NCBI GenBank assembly: GCA_035651755.1
Contig: DASRFA010000043.1
Span: forward strand, 124,001 to 188,000
Reading direction: 5' to 3'
Length of the DNA stretch: 64,000 bases
Origin: DASRFA01 sp035651755
Lineage (GTDB): Bacteria > Desulfobacterota > Binatia > UBA12015
Shown: one piece after another, positions 27,684 to 36,145 of the stretch
How positions within the stretch are numbered: position 1 is the stretch's first letter
Layout of the letters: each line of letters opens with the position of its first letter
Translations under genes and position numbers: made by a program
Notes under the pieces: model-generated
Database searches by the model: none
Told to the model about the DNA's origin: nothing
What the model saw: only the letters and a program-made list of their open reading frames with translations

Positions 27684-28136
27684 ATGACCAAGGCCTCGCA
27701 GGCGAGGGAGCTCCTCGCCAAGATCCCGATGTTCGAGCACGTTTCGGGGGGCGACCTGGACGCTCTCGTCGCGCTCGCCGAGCCCCACGACGCCATCGCG
27801 GGCGACACGATCTTCCGCGCCGGCGACAAGCCCGACTTCTGCTACGCGATCGCGCTCGGATGCGTCGAGCTTCGCATGCGCGACGCGGAGCACGCCGCGA
27901 TGCGCATCGGGACGGGTCAGTGGTTCGGCGCGCTGCCGATCTACCGCGAAGAGCCGCGCGCGGTGACCGCGTCCGCGACCGAGGTCACGCACATGTTCCG
28001 CGTCCCGCTCGACCGGCTTCGCCGGTTGCTCGACGAGCGCCCGGCGATGGCCATCCAGGTCCATCGCGACGCGGCCCGCTACTTCGCGTTTCTCATCTAC
28101 GAGCTCGCCGGCCAGCTGAAGCACCCGTTCTTCTAG
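27684..28136 (+). CDS. Cyclic nucleotide-binding (Crp/cNMP) domain protein without HTH
   Basis: A 150-residue single-domain protein. It matches the cNMP-binding beta-roll: LAKIPMFEHVSGGDLDALV, then GDTIFRAGDKPDFCYAI, and a phosphate-binding-cassette-like segment GQWFGALPIYREEPRAVTA. The usual cassette FGE(x)LAL(x)xxxPR(A)A is partly degenerate: Ala-Leu-Pro replaces Glu-x-Leu-Ala. Cyclic nucleotide binding is therefore uncertain. No DNA-binding helix-turn-helix follows, so it is not a Crp-type regulator by itself. A class III cyclase is encoded about 27 kb away in this window. Confidence 0.85.
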   Translation: MTKASQARELLAKIPMFEHVSGGDLDALVALAEPHDAIAGDTIFRAGDKPDFCYAIALGCVELRMRDAEHAAMRIGTGQWFGALPIYREEPRAVTASATEVTHMFRVPLDRLRRLLDERPAMAIQVHRDAARYFAFLIYELAGQLKHPFF

Positions 28137-28167
28137 AGTGGCGCCGCTCCCAGCGTGACGCGGCGGA

Positions 28168-29187
28168 CTAGGATGGGCTGGCGGCGGCTGAGTCGCCGTC
28201 GCCCTGGACGCGCGTCCAGGTGTCGTCGGGATCGAAGGCCTTCATCGCCTTCGCGATCTTCGCGGTGTCGGGGCCGAGGTCCTTCTGGAACACGACGCCG
28301 TCGTGGTTCACCAGGAACGTCATGACGCCCGACGAGCGCCACTCCGCAGGATAGGCGACGAGCGCGAAGCCGCCGATCATCTTCCCGCGGACGATGTAGT
28401 CGTACTGCCCGCCGGCCGCGTGCGGACCCTGGGCGGTCAGGATGCGGTAGTAGTAGCCGTGGTACGGGATCGGCGCGCTCGAGGTCTTGTGGTAGCCCTC
28501 CGCCGTCGCCTCGGCGAAGAGCGCGCCGAGCGGGCTCGGCGGCTCTCCCGGCTTCTCCTCCCAGTAGAGGCCGTCGCGCTTGCCGGGAGTGCTGCGGATG
28601 AGCTGCGCGTAGTGCGGTTGCTTGTCGCCGTCCGGGTCGCGCGAGAAGTACTCGCGCTCGGCGTCGACGAAGGCGCGCACGACCTCGATCGTCGCGAGCT
28701 CGTTCGCGCCGATCCGGCGATCGAGGATCTCCTGCTTCCCGGCGGCCGTGTCGAAGTGCCAGGCGTCGCCCGCCTTCACGAGCGGGATCGGGAACGGCCA
28801 CTGGTCGTTCCCGGTCTCGAGCGTCATCTCCGAGTCGCTCGCGCTCACGATCTTGTGCGCCTCGTCGTACGACTTGACGAATCGCTCGTACGCGTTGCGA
28901 TCCGCGACCGGGTCGCCGGACTCGACCAGCGACTTCGATTCGGGTCCGAAGATGTCGACGAGCGCGGAGGTGTTCGCCGCGCGCGCTGCGGCCACGAGCG
29001 CCTCCGCAGCGGCGTCGGGCGAGGGAAACGTCTTCTGCGACGCTTGCTCCTTCTGCGACTTCTCCGGCGGCGGCTTCGCGAGCGCCGCGCTCCCCGCCAC
29101 GAGCGAGACGAACGACGCCGCGATGACGGCGACCGTCGCGATCGCGGTGGCCCGCAGGCGCCTGCGGACGTCTCCGAGCGATGCCAT
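28168..29187 (-). CDS. Exported DUF2950 protein
   Basis: A 339-residue protein with a signal peptide (VAVIAASFVSLVAGSAALA). DUF2950 features are visible: KTFPSPDAAAEALVAAARA, IVSASDSEMTLETGNDQWPFPIPLV, DGLYWEEKPGE and GYYYRILTAQGPHA. An AGGAGG ribosome-binding site precedes the ATG; the frame continues upstream, but only through Ala-rich shadow sequence. DUF2950 genes are often neighbours of DUF3300 genes, as here. The function of the pair is unknown; an envelope role is likely. It converges with the cNMP-domain gene. Confidence 0.92.
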   Translation of the reverse strand: MASLGDVRRRLRATAIATVAVIAASFVSLVAGSAALAKPPPEKSQKEQASQKTFPSPDAAAEALVAAARAANTSALVDIFGPESKSLVESGDPVADRNAYERFVKSYDEAHKIVSASDSEMTLETGNDQWPFPIPLVKAGDAWHFDTAAGKQEILDRRIGANELATIEVVRAFVDAEREYFSRDPDGDKQPHYAQLIRSTPGKRDGLYWEEKPGEPPSPLGALFAEATAEGYHKTSSAPIPYHGYYYRILTAQGPHAAGGQYDYIVRGKMIGGFALVAYPAEWRSSGVMTFLVNHDGVVFQKDLGPDTAKIAKAMKAFDPDDTWTRVQGDGDSAAASPS

Positions 29188-29263
29188 CTCTCCTCCTGTG
29201 CGCGCGCCTCGATGTGCGGACCAGCGACGCGCGAGCGCGCTGCCGGCGACCGGTACGATCACG

Positions 29264-30583
29264 TCAGCGGCGTCCACCGCCTCGCCCGCCGCCGCCGCCG
29301 CGGCCACCACCGCCGCCGCGGCCGCCACCGCCACCGCCGCCGCGGCCGCCGCCGCCGAACCCGCCCCCGCCGCCCCCGCCGCCCCCGCGCGAGCCGCCGC
29401 CCGAGTAGCCTCCGCCGCCCCGCGAACCTCCACCCCAGCCGGAAGCGCTGTTCATGCTCGAGCGGCCGCGCTGGCTGTCCATGCGCGCCTGCGAACCGCT
29501 TCCTGCGCCCTGGAACGCGCCGCCCCGGCTTGCGCCGTAGCCGCCGCCTGCCCCGCCGGGCCGGCTGCCAGCCTGGCCGCGCTGCTGCGCCGCGCCCGCG
29601 CCACCGCGGCCCGCGCCGCCGCGGCCCGCGCCGCCGCGATCGCCGCCGGCCCCGCCGCCCCGCGCGAGCTCGCTCCGGCCGGCGTCCGCGCGACCGCGGA
29701 AGTTCTCACGCGCCTGCGTGTTCTGCGTGCCGCGACCGTACCGCTGCTGCGTGCGCTGGTCGCGATAGCCGACGCCCTTGCGGTGGTCGACGTTGTGCTT
29801 CCAGTTGCCGTTCTGGATGTTGGTCTTGTTGAAGTTGTTGTAGCGGTTGACGTTGACGTCGACGTTGCCGCCGCCCCAGTTGCAGTTGCCCCAGAGCGCC
29901 GCGCCGACCGCCATGCCGGCGCCGAAGGTGATCAGGCCCGCGCCCAACGCGTAGCCCGGCGGATAGTACGAGTACGGCGGATAGGCCGGGTACGGCCACG
30001 AGCCGTAGACGACCGAGGGGTTGTAGGTGGGGACGTAGACGACCTCGGGATTCGTGGGCTGGATGACGATCGTCTGACCGCCGCCGCCGGCGGGCGCCTC
30101 TTCGACGGAGACGCTCTGCTGGCTGTTGCTCTGGAGGTTTCCCTCCTGCTTCGCCTTGCCCCGCAGCCGCTGGACCGCGTCCATCACGTCCTTCTGCTGC
30201 GCGAGGAACGCGTCGCCGAGGTTCTGCGTCCACTCGAGCTTGTCGTTCATCATCGTCAGCACTTCGGGAAACGCGGTGAGCGACTTGACGCTCGCGTCCC
30301 AGTCCTGGCTCTGGAGCGCGTTTTCGAGCTTGTCTCCGGTCAGACCGGGGTGCTCCTTCGCCCAGCGCGCCGCCTGCACGATCTCGAGCGGGTACGTCGA
30401 GGCCATGAGGATCTGCGCGAGCAGCGGATCCGGATAGAGCGCGATCGGTGCGACGAGCTGGTCGATCTGCTCGGGCTTGAACGCGGGCGCTCCCCCTTCG
30501 TCCTGTGCCATCGACGGCATCGGGATGCAGAAGCATGCGAGGAGCGCAACCGTCCGGAATGCGGCCTTGCGCGCAATGGTCAT
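29264..30583 (-). CDS. Exported DUF3300 protein with Gly-rich C-terminal tail
   Basis: A 439-residue exported protein (signal peptide to about residue 26, ending PSMA). The DUF3300 domain covers about residues 33-180, with QIDQLVAPIALYPDPLLAQI and ARWAKEHPGLTGDKLENAL. A Tyr/Pro-rich stretch (about 185-215) and a short membrane-like segment with GAGLITFGAGMAVGAALW follow. The last 150 residues are Arg/Gly/Ser-rich and become almost pure Gly-Arg at the end, predicted to be disordered. It lies directly upstream of the DUF2950 gene (76-base gap) and is almost certainly in the same operon. Confidence 0.92.
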   Translation of the reverse strand: MTIARKAAFRTVALLACFCIPMPSMAQDEGGAPAFKPEQIDQLVAPIALYPDPLLAQILMASTYPLEIVQAARWAKEHPGLTGDKLENALQSQDWDASVKSLTAFPEVLTMMNDKLEWTQNLGDAFLAQQKDVMDAVQRLRGKAKQEGNLQSNSQQSVSVEEAPAGGGGQTIVIQPTNPEVVYVPTYNPSVVYGSWPYPAYPPYSYYPPGYALGAGLITFGAGMAVGAALWGNCNWGGGNVDVNVNRYNNFNKTNIQNGNWKHNVDHRKGVGYRDQRTQQRYGRGTQNTQARENFRGRADAGRSELARGGGAGGDRGGAGRGGAGRGGAGAAQQRGQAGSRPGGAGGGYGASRGGAFQGAGSGSQARMDSQRGRSSMNSASGWGGGSRGGGGYSGGGSRGGGGGGGGGFGGGGRGGGGGGGRGGGGGRGGGGGRGGGRR

Positions 30584-30757
30584 GGCCTTGGTCCTCTTCG
30601 GTCGACGCCGCGAGGAATTTGGGAGTGCCGGCGAGCGGGTCGACGCCTACCGCAATTCGCCGAAGAAAGGAAGCGCGGCCGCCCGACGCGAAATCATCGC
30701 ACGAGCGGCCGCGTCCTACGCACTGTGTCGACGCCTGGTGGCGCAGAGGAAAGGGCG

Positions 30758-31402
30758 CTACTTCTTCTTCGCCTTCCCCACCTTCTCGACAGAGACTGCG
30801 AGCGCCTCGGTGTACGTGATCTCGATGCGATCGCCGACCTTCACCGCCTCGAGCCGGCGCGGGTCGCGCGCCTTCACGGTCACGGTCTTGCCGTTGGCGC
30901 CCTTGAGGGTGACCATGTGCGTCTCCCGATCGATCCCGGTGATCGTCGCGGTCGTCGTGACGGCCGCGGCGGCGGCTCCTCCCGGCATCTTCCCGGGCTC
31001 GGCGCGAACCGCTTCCGCTGCCATGCCGGAGGAGTCGGCCTCACCCGGCTTCAGGATGCGATAGGCGAGCGACTCGTAGTACGCGATCGTCACCTCGTCG
31101 CCCTTCTTCACCTGCGGAAGGTTCCGCACCGACTCGTCGACCTTGACCGTGGTCTCCTTGCCGTCGGGGAGCTGGAGCGTCACGTGGCGGGTCTTGTGAT
31201 CGATCTTCTTCACCTTCGCGGTCGCGGACACGAGGTTCTCCGCGACCGTCGCGCTCGTGATCGGCGTCGGCGACGGCGCTGGCGCGGCCTGCGCCATCTG
31301 CGTCGACTGCATCGACGACTGCTTGGAAGCCGATTCGGAACAACCGGCGACCGACGCCCAGATCGACGTTAGCCCCAATGCCAGTGCCAATCCTCGTGAC
31401 AT
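30758..31402 (-). CDS. Lipoprotein with two tandem OB/SH3-like beta repeats
   Basis: A 214-residue protein with the lipobox VAGC (Cys21) and a GGAGGAG ribosome-binding site. Two copies of one small beta unit are visible. Copy 1 (about residues 62-115) has VKKIDHKTRHVTLQLPDGK, VKKGDEVTIAYYESLAYRI. Copy 2 (about 150-207) has ITGIDRETHMVTLKGANGK, VKVGDRIEITYTEALAVSV. An Ala/Met-rich linker joins them. This is an internal duplication of an unnamed periplasmic domain. Both copies end at a conserved Tyr/Glu/Ala pattern. The function is unknown. Confidence 0.85.
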   Translation of the reverse strand: MSRGLALALGLTSIWASVAGCSESASKQSSMQSTQMAQAAPAPSPTPITSATVAENLVSATAKVKKIDHKTRHVTLQLPDGKETTVKVDESVRNLPQVKKGDEVTIAYYESLAYRILKPGEADSSGMAAEAVRAEPGKMPGGAAAAAVTTTATITGIDRETHMVTLKGANGKTVTVKARDPRRLEAVKVGDRIEITYTEALAVSVEKVGKAKKK

Positions 31403-31470
31403 GGATTCTCCTCCCCTTCTCGACGCGTGCGGTTCATCGGGCGGACGACATGTCGCCCATCGGGTCCACG

Positions 31471-32748
31471 CTAGACCCCGAATCGTTCGCGATATGGCCG
31501 GTACCGGGCGCTCTCGACCGCCTCGAGCAGCCCGAATTCCCCGAGCGAGTAGACGTGCGCGCCGTACCTGTCCTTCGGCCGCGACGCCACGTAGGCCCGC
31601 ATGCGCGACGAAGCGACCTCGGAGAGCGGAATGTCGAAGTGCCGGTAGATTCGTCGCACGACCGCGAGCGGCTCGTCCATCAGATCGGCGTAGCGGACGT
31701 CGAGGATGCGGTCGCTCGGAGCGTCGCCGTCGTCGCGGGCGCGAATGCCGCGCTCGATGTCCTGCGCGAGCATACCGGCGACCTCCGGTCCGATCCGGAG
31801 CGCGTCGATCTCGCGGCAGAACGTTCGGCGCAGCACGAAATGAAGGCTCGAGACCGAAGCAACCACCTCGAGCGGATCGCGATGGGTCATCACGACGTCG
31901 GCATCGGGATAGACGCGGAAGAGCGCATCGAGCGCCGGTAGATGGGGCGGCGCCTTCAGCACCCAGCGGTCGCCGCCCCAGCGCGACTGGAGGTGCTGGA
32001 GGAACCTTCGGTGGAACGCGTACGCAGGGGTCAGATCCTGCGCCTCCAGCCAGCTTTGATACGACGGCACGTCGAAGGTGGACGAGAACTGGAAGCTCAG
32101 GAAGCTGTGGCTCAGGATGACGACGCACTCCTCGGGCATCTCCGGCTCGATCGGGTGGATCCGCCGGAAATCGGGCGCGAGGCGATAGAACCACCGCAGC
32201 TGGCGAGCGGCGCGCGCGATGCGGGCGTCGCGGCCGCGGCCCGACGACTCGGGCGGCGGCGAAGGCTCCCGGGTCTCCCAGTGGTGCGGTACGCGGTTTC
32301 CAGGATCCTCCGCCAAGATGCCGTGCAAGAACGTCGATCCGCTTCGCGGCAGACCGGTGATGAACAGCGGCCGGCGGATCTCCTGTCGTGGGATCTCCGG
32401 ATAGCGAACGCGGTCGCGCTCGATCTCGAGGCGGTTCACGAGCATCTGCACGATGTCCGAGCGCGCTCCGATCCGGCCGAGGAACGTGAGGCGCGATTCC
32501 GTTTCGAGCGAATGGAGCAGTCGGCGAAGCGGCTCGCAAAAGCTCGGGTCGCCGAAGTCGGAGAGCCCGGTGCGGCGCATGGCGGCGGCGAGGAGCCGGC
32601 CCTCGTCGAGCGGCATCATCGGGCGAGCGCGCGATCCGATGATGCCGTCGCCGTAGCGCAGCACGTCGCGCCACGAGCGGCGCGGCCGCGGCGCCGCGAT
32701 CGCCGTTGCCGCTCGACGTGCTGCGGCCCCCTCGGGATTCTCGTACAT
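31471..32748 (-). CDS. Sulfotransferase family protein
   Basis: A 425-residue PAPS-dependent sulfotransferase-like protein. The 5'-phosphosulfate-binding loop is ITGLPRSGSTFLHGIL, beginning at residue 130. The downstream 3'-phosphate-binding region is seen around VVMTHRDPLEVVASVSSL. Length and layout match the bacterial Sulfotransfer_3 group with an extended N-terminus of about 120 residues. Acceptors in such proteins range from carbohydrates to lipids and are not predictable. Downstream of the ABC permease and flippase genes on the same strand, it could act on a lipid-linked or exported product. Confidence 0.9.
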   Translation of the reverse strand: MYENPEGAAARRAATAIAAPRPRRSWRDVLRYGDGIIGSRARPMMPLDEGRLLAAAMRRTGLSDFGDPSFCEPLRRLLHSLETESRLTFLGRIGARSDIVQMLVNRLEIERDRVRYPEIPRQEIRRPLFITGLPRSGSTFLHGILAEDPGNRVPHHWETREPSPPPESSGRGRDARIARAARQLRWFYRLAPDFRRIHPIEPEMPEECVVILSHSFLSFQFSSTFDVPSYQSWLEAQDLTPAYAFHRRFLQHLQSRWGGDRWVLKAPPHLPALDALFRVYPDADVVMTHRDPLEVVASVSSLHFVLRRTFCREIDALRIGPEVAGMLAQDIERGIRARDDGDAPSDRILDVRYADLMDEPLAVVRRIYRHFDIPLSEVASSRMRAYVASRPKDRYGAHVYSLGEFGLLEAVESARYRPYRERFGV

Positions 32749-32786
32749 CGTCTGGGTTCTCCGGTCCGAAAGGCGGTCGAAACGTC

Positions 32787-33887
32787 TCAGCGAGTCGCGG
32801 TGGTGCCGGCGCGAAAGAGGTGCATCCCGACGGCCAAGACGGCCGCGCTCTCGGCCAGGGTCACGAGCACGGGCGTCACGACCGCCGCCAAGCCGCGGTC
32901 GCGCAGCACCAGGTTCGTCAGGGCGCGCATCGCCCAGGTCGGGAAGACGAGCTCCGCGACCCGCTGCATCCACGGCGGCTCGCTGGTGATCGGCCACCAC
33001 AGGCCGGCGACCGCCGACATCAGGAGGACGAACGCGAGCGCGAGCGGCAGCACCTGCGCGCTGCTGCCGGCGATCCCGGCGACCAGCATCGCGAGCGACA
33101 CCGCACCGAACGCACACGCCACCACGACGAGCACGAGCGCGACACGCGAGGTCCCGAGCGAGATGCCGAACGCCACATTCCCCCACAGCAGCAGGACGAG
33201 GAGCTGCGCCGCACCCACGACCATGCGCGCGCCGAGCTTCGCGAGCAGCACCCGCCCGTAGCCGACCGGCGCGATGAGGAGCCGGGCGGTCGTTCCCCAG
33301 TCGTTCTCGCTGCGGAGCGACTCCGCGGTTCCGAAGACGACCGCGAGGAGCGTGAACATGATCGCGAACCCCGGCACGTTCTGCTCGTGCGATTGCCGGG
33401 TGAGTCGGCGTCCCGTCAAGTTGCGCTCGACGACGTGGATGCGCTCGTTGCCGACCGGGTCGGCGAGCTCGGCGGCCTCGCGGCCGGCGAGGAGCAGAAA
33501 GACCTGTACCCGACGCACGTCGACGGGCTCCGCCGGATCGGTGAGCAGCACCAGCTCGCTCGAACGCCCCTGCAGGTAGCGCTTGCTGAGCCCTTCCGGG
33601 AAGACGATCGCCGCACCGGCCCGGCCCTCGTCGCGGACCATGCGCTCCGCTTCCGGCAGGTCGATCTCCACCACGCGCGCACGCTGCGAGAGGAGCTTGA
33701 CGAAGGCGCGGGCGACCGGCCCCTGATCCTCGTTCACGACCGGCAGCAGCGGCAGCGGCGCCGACGTGATCTCGTAGCGCGCCGCGACCACGAGCGTGAT
33801 GACGATGACCGGCCCGAGCAGCATCCACACGACCGCGAGGCGATCGCGTCCGAGCAGGCGCATCTCGTTTTCGAATACCGCGAGCAC
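32787..33887 (-). CDS. ABC-2 type transporter permease
   Basis: A 366-residue membrane protein of the ABC-2 exporter group. The first helix follows the typical start (VFENEMRLLGRDRLAVVWML), a large periplasmic domain spans about residues 45-180, and five further helices end the protein. A GTG at 33887 is chosen; an ATG eight codons later (33863) is the alternative. No ATP-binding subunit is adjacent in the window, so the partner ATPase must be encoded elsewhere or beyond a rearrangement. Upstream lies the flippase gene (17-base gap). Confidence 0.88.
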   Translation of the reverse strand: MLAVFENEMRLLGRDRLAVVWMLLGPVIVITLVVAARYEITSAPLPLLPVVNEDQGPVARAFVKLLSQRARVVEIDLPEAERMVRDEGRAGAAIVFPEGLSKRYLQGRSSELVLLTDPAEPVDVRRVQVFLLLAGREAAELADPVGNERIHVVERNLTGRRLTRQSHEQNVPGFAIMFTLLAVVFGTAESLRSENDWGTTARLLIAPVGYGRVLLAKLGARMVVGAAQLLVLLLWGNVAFGISLGTSRVALVLVVVACAFGAVSLAMLVAGIAGSSAQVLPLALAFVLLMSAVAGLWWPITSEPPWMQRVAELVFPTWAMRALTNLVLRDRGLAAVVTPVLVTLAESAAVLAVGMHLFRAGTTATR

Positions 33888-33904
33888 GCGCGCCGGCGCC
33901 CCGT

Positions 33905-34939
33905 CTAACGACCTGCCGGAGCGCCGGAAGGCGCTCCGCCGTCGAGCTGCCAGGCGAGGAGCGCCGGAACGCCGACCAAAAATTCCCGCGCCCGCTTGCT
34001 GAGCGAGAGAGCGAGGCAGGTGTGCGCGTCGATCCCGAGCATGCCTCCCAGCACCACCAGGCTGCCTTCCTGCACGCCGAGCGCCCCCGGCACTGCGAAC
34101 GCAGCGCCTCGCACCGCCATCCCGAGCCCCTCGAGCGCGATCGCGCTCACCGCGTCCACGGGCTTGCCGAGAAGCCAGAGCGCGAGCCACACCTCGCCGG
34201 CGCCGAGAAGCCAGCCCGCGAGATGCCATAGGGCGCTCGACGCGAGCGACGCGTGGTCCGCGTACGACGCCGCGATGCGCGCCTCGAAGTCGTCGGCACG
34301 ATCGGCGAGCGACGGCCATCGCCGAGATCCGATCCGGCCGAGCTTTCGCGCGAGCGCGCCCAGGATGCCGGCGCGCTGCACGGCCACGAACAAGGCGACG
34401 AAAGCCGCCAGCAACGCGGCGCCCACGAGCGAAGGTCGGACGAGCGCGCCCGCGTTCGCTCGCGTCGTGAGCGCGAGGAGGCCGAGGAGCGCGAACACCG
34501 CCTGAGTGAACGCTTCGATCGTGACGTCGACGACGACCGTCGCACCGGCCACCGTGCCCGGCACACCGCGGCGCGAGAGGATGCGGGCTCGCACGACGTT
34601 CCCGCCGAGCTGCATCACCGGAAGGAGCCCGTTCACCGCCTCGCCGATCCAGCGCGCGAACGCAACCAGACCGAGCGACGCGCGGCCGTCCGCTGGCAAC
34701 AGTCGCCGCCAGGCGATCGCATCCGCCGCGATCGCGGTGGAGTGGTACGCGGCGAGCGCCAGCAATCCCCAGCCCACGACGCCGAGGTCGTCCACGAGCT
34801 GGCGCACGCCGTAGTGCGCGAGCAAGGCGACGAGGAGTGCGACCCCGACGATCGTCCCGGGGACGGGAATCGACGTCCACGACACCGCCGCGCGGGATCC
34901 GCGCGAGCTCACCCGCAATTCGACTGGAGGTCGCTCCAT
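33905..34939 (-). CDS. LPG-synthase transmembrane-domain (UPF0104) flippase-like protein
   Basis: A 344-residue inner-membrane protein with about eight helices, of the lysylphosphatidylglycerol synthase TM family (flippase-like, HpnL-like) without the synthase domain. Conserved features are the WIGEAVNGLLPVMQLGGNVVRA helix pair and the C-terminal GLGMAVRGAAFAVPGALGVQEG. Members move lipids across membranes; the hopanoid-associated HpnL is one. No hopanoid genes are in the window, so the cargo lipid is open. It heads a three-gene minus-strand run with the ABC permease and sulfotransferase genes. Confidence 0.88.
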   Translation of the reverse strand: MERPPVELRVSSRGSRAAVSWTSIPVPGTIVGVALLVALLAHYGVRQLVDDLGVVGWGLLALAAYHSTAIAADAIAWRRLLPADGRASLGLVAFARWIGEAVNGLLPVMQLGGNVVRARILSRRGVPGTVAGATVVVDVTIEAFTQAVFALLGLLALTTRANAGALVRPSLVGAALLAAFVALFVAVQRAGILGALARKLGRIGSRRWPSLADRADDFEARIAASYADHASLASSALWHLAGWLLGAGEVWLALWLLGKPVDAVSAIALEGLGMAVRGAAFAVPGALGVQEGSLVVLGGMLGIDAHTCLALSLSKRAREFLVGVPALLAWQLDGGAPSGAPAGR

Positions 34940-35246
34940 GGCACGTCGCTACGCCGTCGGGCGTCGCGTCCGAAGGCGCTCGCGTCACTCCGGCGGCGAC
35001 GCTACCGCCACGGCATCGCAGTCGTGGGTGTCACAGATCCCGCGCCCGCCGTCTTGCCATTGCGCGCCACCCGTTGGAAGGGGCGGCGGGGTGCGCCGCT
35101 TCATGCTTTCGCGACCTGGTTGCGAAGCCACTCCTCGCGGCTCGCCCGGAGGATCGCGAGCGTCTCCTCCGACTGTCCGAAACGGTTCGGGTCTTCGACC
35201 TTCATGCTTCTTGGGGGGCGTCGTCCTGACATGCAGGGGCGGACTG
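34940..35246. other. Intergenic stretch with one doubtful short frame
   Basis: The 307 bases between the flippase and PPK2 genes hold no convincing gene. On the minus strand, 35205-35101 encodes 34 residues containing VEDPNRFGQSEETLAIL and RASREEWLRNQVAKA, which read like a natural C-terminal helix. There is no ribosome-binding site, so this may be a remnant tail of a lost gene. I see no promoter or hairpin. Confidence 0.4.
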
Positions 35247-36104
35247 TCAATACTTCGTCGGGATGAACTTGAAGGGGAAATCCGACTCGCGATACCCGTG
35301 CGCCTTCTGCCGCTTGGGAAGCTCGATCTTCTTGCGGTGGACCTCCTCGTACGGAACGCGTCCGAGGAGGTGCGCGATGACGTTCAGTCGCGCGCGCTTC
35401 TTGTCGTCGGAGTGCACGACGAACCACGGCGCCCACGCCGTGTCGGTCGCGCGGAACATCTCGTCGCGCGCCCGCGAGTAGTCGTACCAGCGGCCATAGG
35501 ACTGGAGGTCCATCGGCGAGAGCTTCCAGATCTTGCGGCCGTCGCCGATGCGCGCCTCGAGCCGGCGTGTCTGCTCTTCCGGGCTCACTTCGAGCCAGTA
35601 CTTGATGAGCACGATCCCGGCGTCGACCATGGCCTTCTCGGCGGCGGGCACCATCGCGAGGAAGCGCTTGACCTGGTCCTCGGTGCAGAAGCCCATGACG
35701 CGCTCGACGCCGGCGCGGTTGTACCAGCTGCGATCGAAGATCACGATCTCGCCCGCCGCGGGCAGGTGCGGGATGTAGCGCTGGATGTAGAGCTGGGTCT
35801 TCTCGCGCTCGGTCGGCGCCGGCAGCGCGACCACGCGAAAGACGCGCGGGCTCACCCGCTCGGTGATGGCCTTGATCGTCCCGCCCTTGCCGGCGCCATC
35901 GCGCCCCTCGAAGACGACGCAGACCTTGAGTCCCTTCGCCTTCACCCACTCTTGCAGCTTGACGAGCTCGACGTGGAGCTTCTCGAGCTCGCTCTCGTAC
36001 TCCTTGCGCTTGAGCTTGCCCGTCGCACCCGGGCCCTTGCGCACGGGCGCCGAGGCGCGGCGAGCTCGAGCGGTCCCCGTCCTGGCGCTCTTCGTAGCGG
36101 TCAT
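35247..36104 (-). CDS. ppk2: Polyphosphate kinase 2 (PPK2) family protein
   Basis: A 285-residue cytoplasmic nucleotide kinase that transfers phosphate between polyphosphate and nucleotides. Walker A is GRDGAGKGG, Walker B is IFDRSWYNRAGVERVMGF, and the lid region has ARIGDGRKIWKLSPMDLQS. The N-terminal 30 residues are basic and disordered. AGGAGG sits seven bases before the chosen ATG; an upstream ATG (36149) overlaps the stop of the V-ATPase A gene but lacks such a site. The gene is last in the V-type ATPase operon (41-base gap), an unusual and suggestive pairing. GDP- versus ADP-specific class is not decided here. Confidence 0.93.
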   Translation of the reverse strand: MTATKSARTGTARARRASAPVRKGPGATGKLKRKEYESELEKLHVELVKLQEWVKAKGLKVCVVFEGRDGAGKGGTIKAITERVSPRVFRVVALPAPTEREKTQLYIQRYIPHLPAAGEIVIFDRSWYNRAGVERVMGFCTEDQVKRFLAMVPAAEKAMVDAGIVLIKYWLEVSPEEQTRRLEARIGDGRKIWKLSPMDLQSYGRWYDYSRARDEMFRATDTAWAPWFVVHSDDKKRARLNVIAHLLGRVPYEEVHRKKIELPKRQKAHGYRESDFPFKFIPTKY

Positions 36105-36145
36105 CGGGCATCCTCCTGCGGTCGGTGGACGTGCAGCGTCGTCGC

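Noticed and set aside
29264..29420. Dense GCCGCC triplet repeats resembling a tandem-repeat or CRISPR-like block
   Set aside because: The repeats encode the Gly-Arg tail of the DUF3300 protein, with no spacers and no constant unit length.
35101..35205. 34-codon frame on the minus strand before the PPK2 gene
   Set aside because: No ribosome-binding site and no family; kept only as a remark in the intergenic entry.
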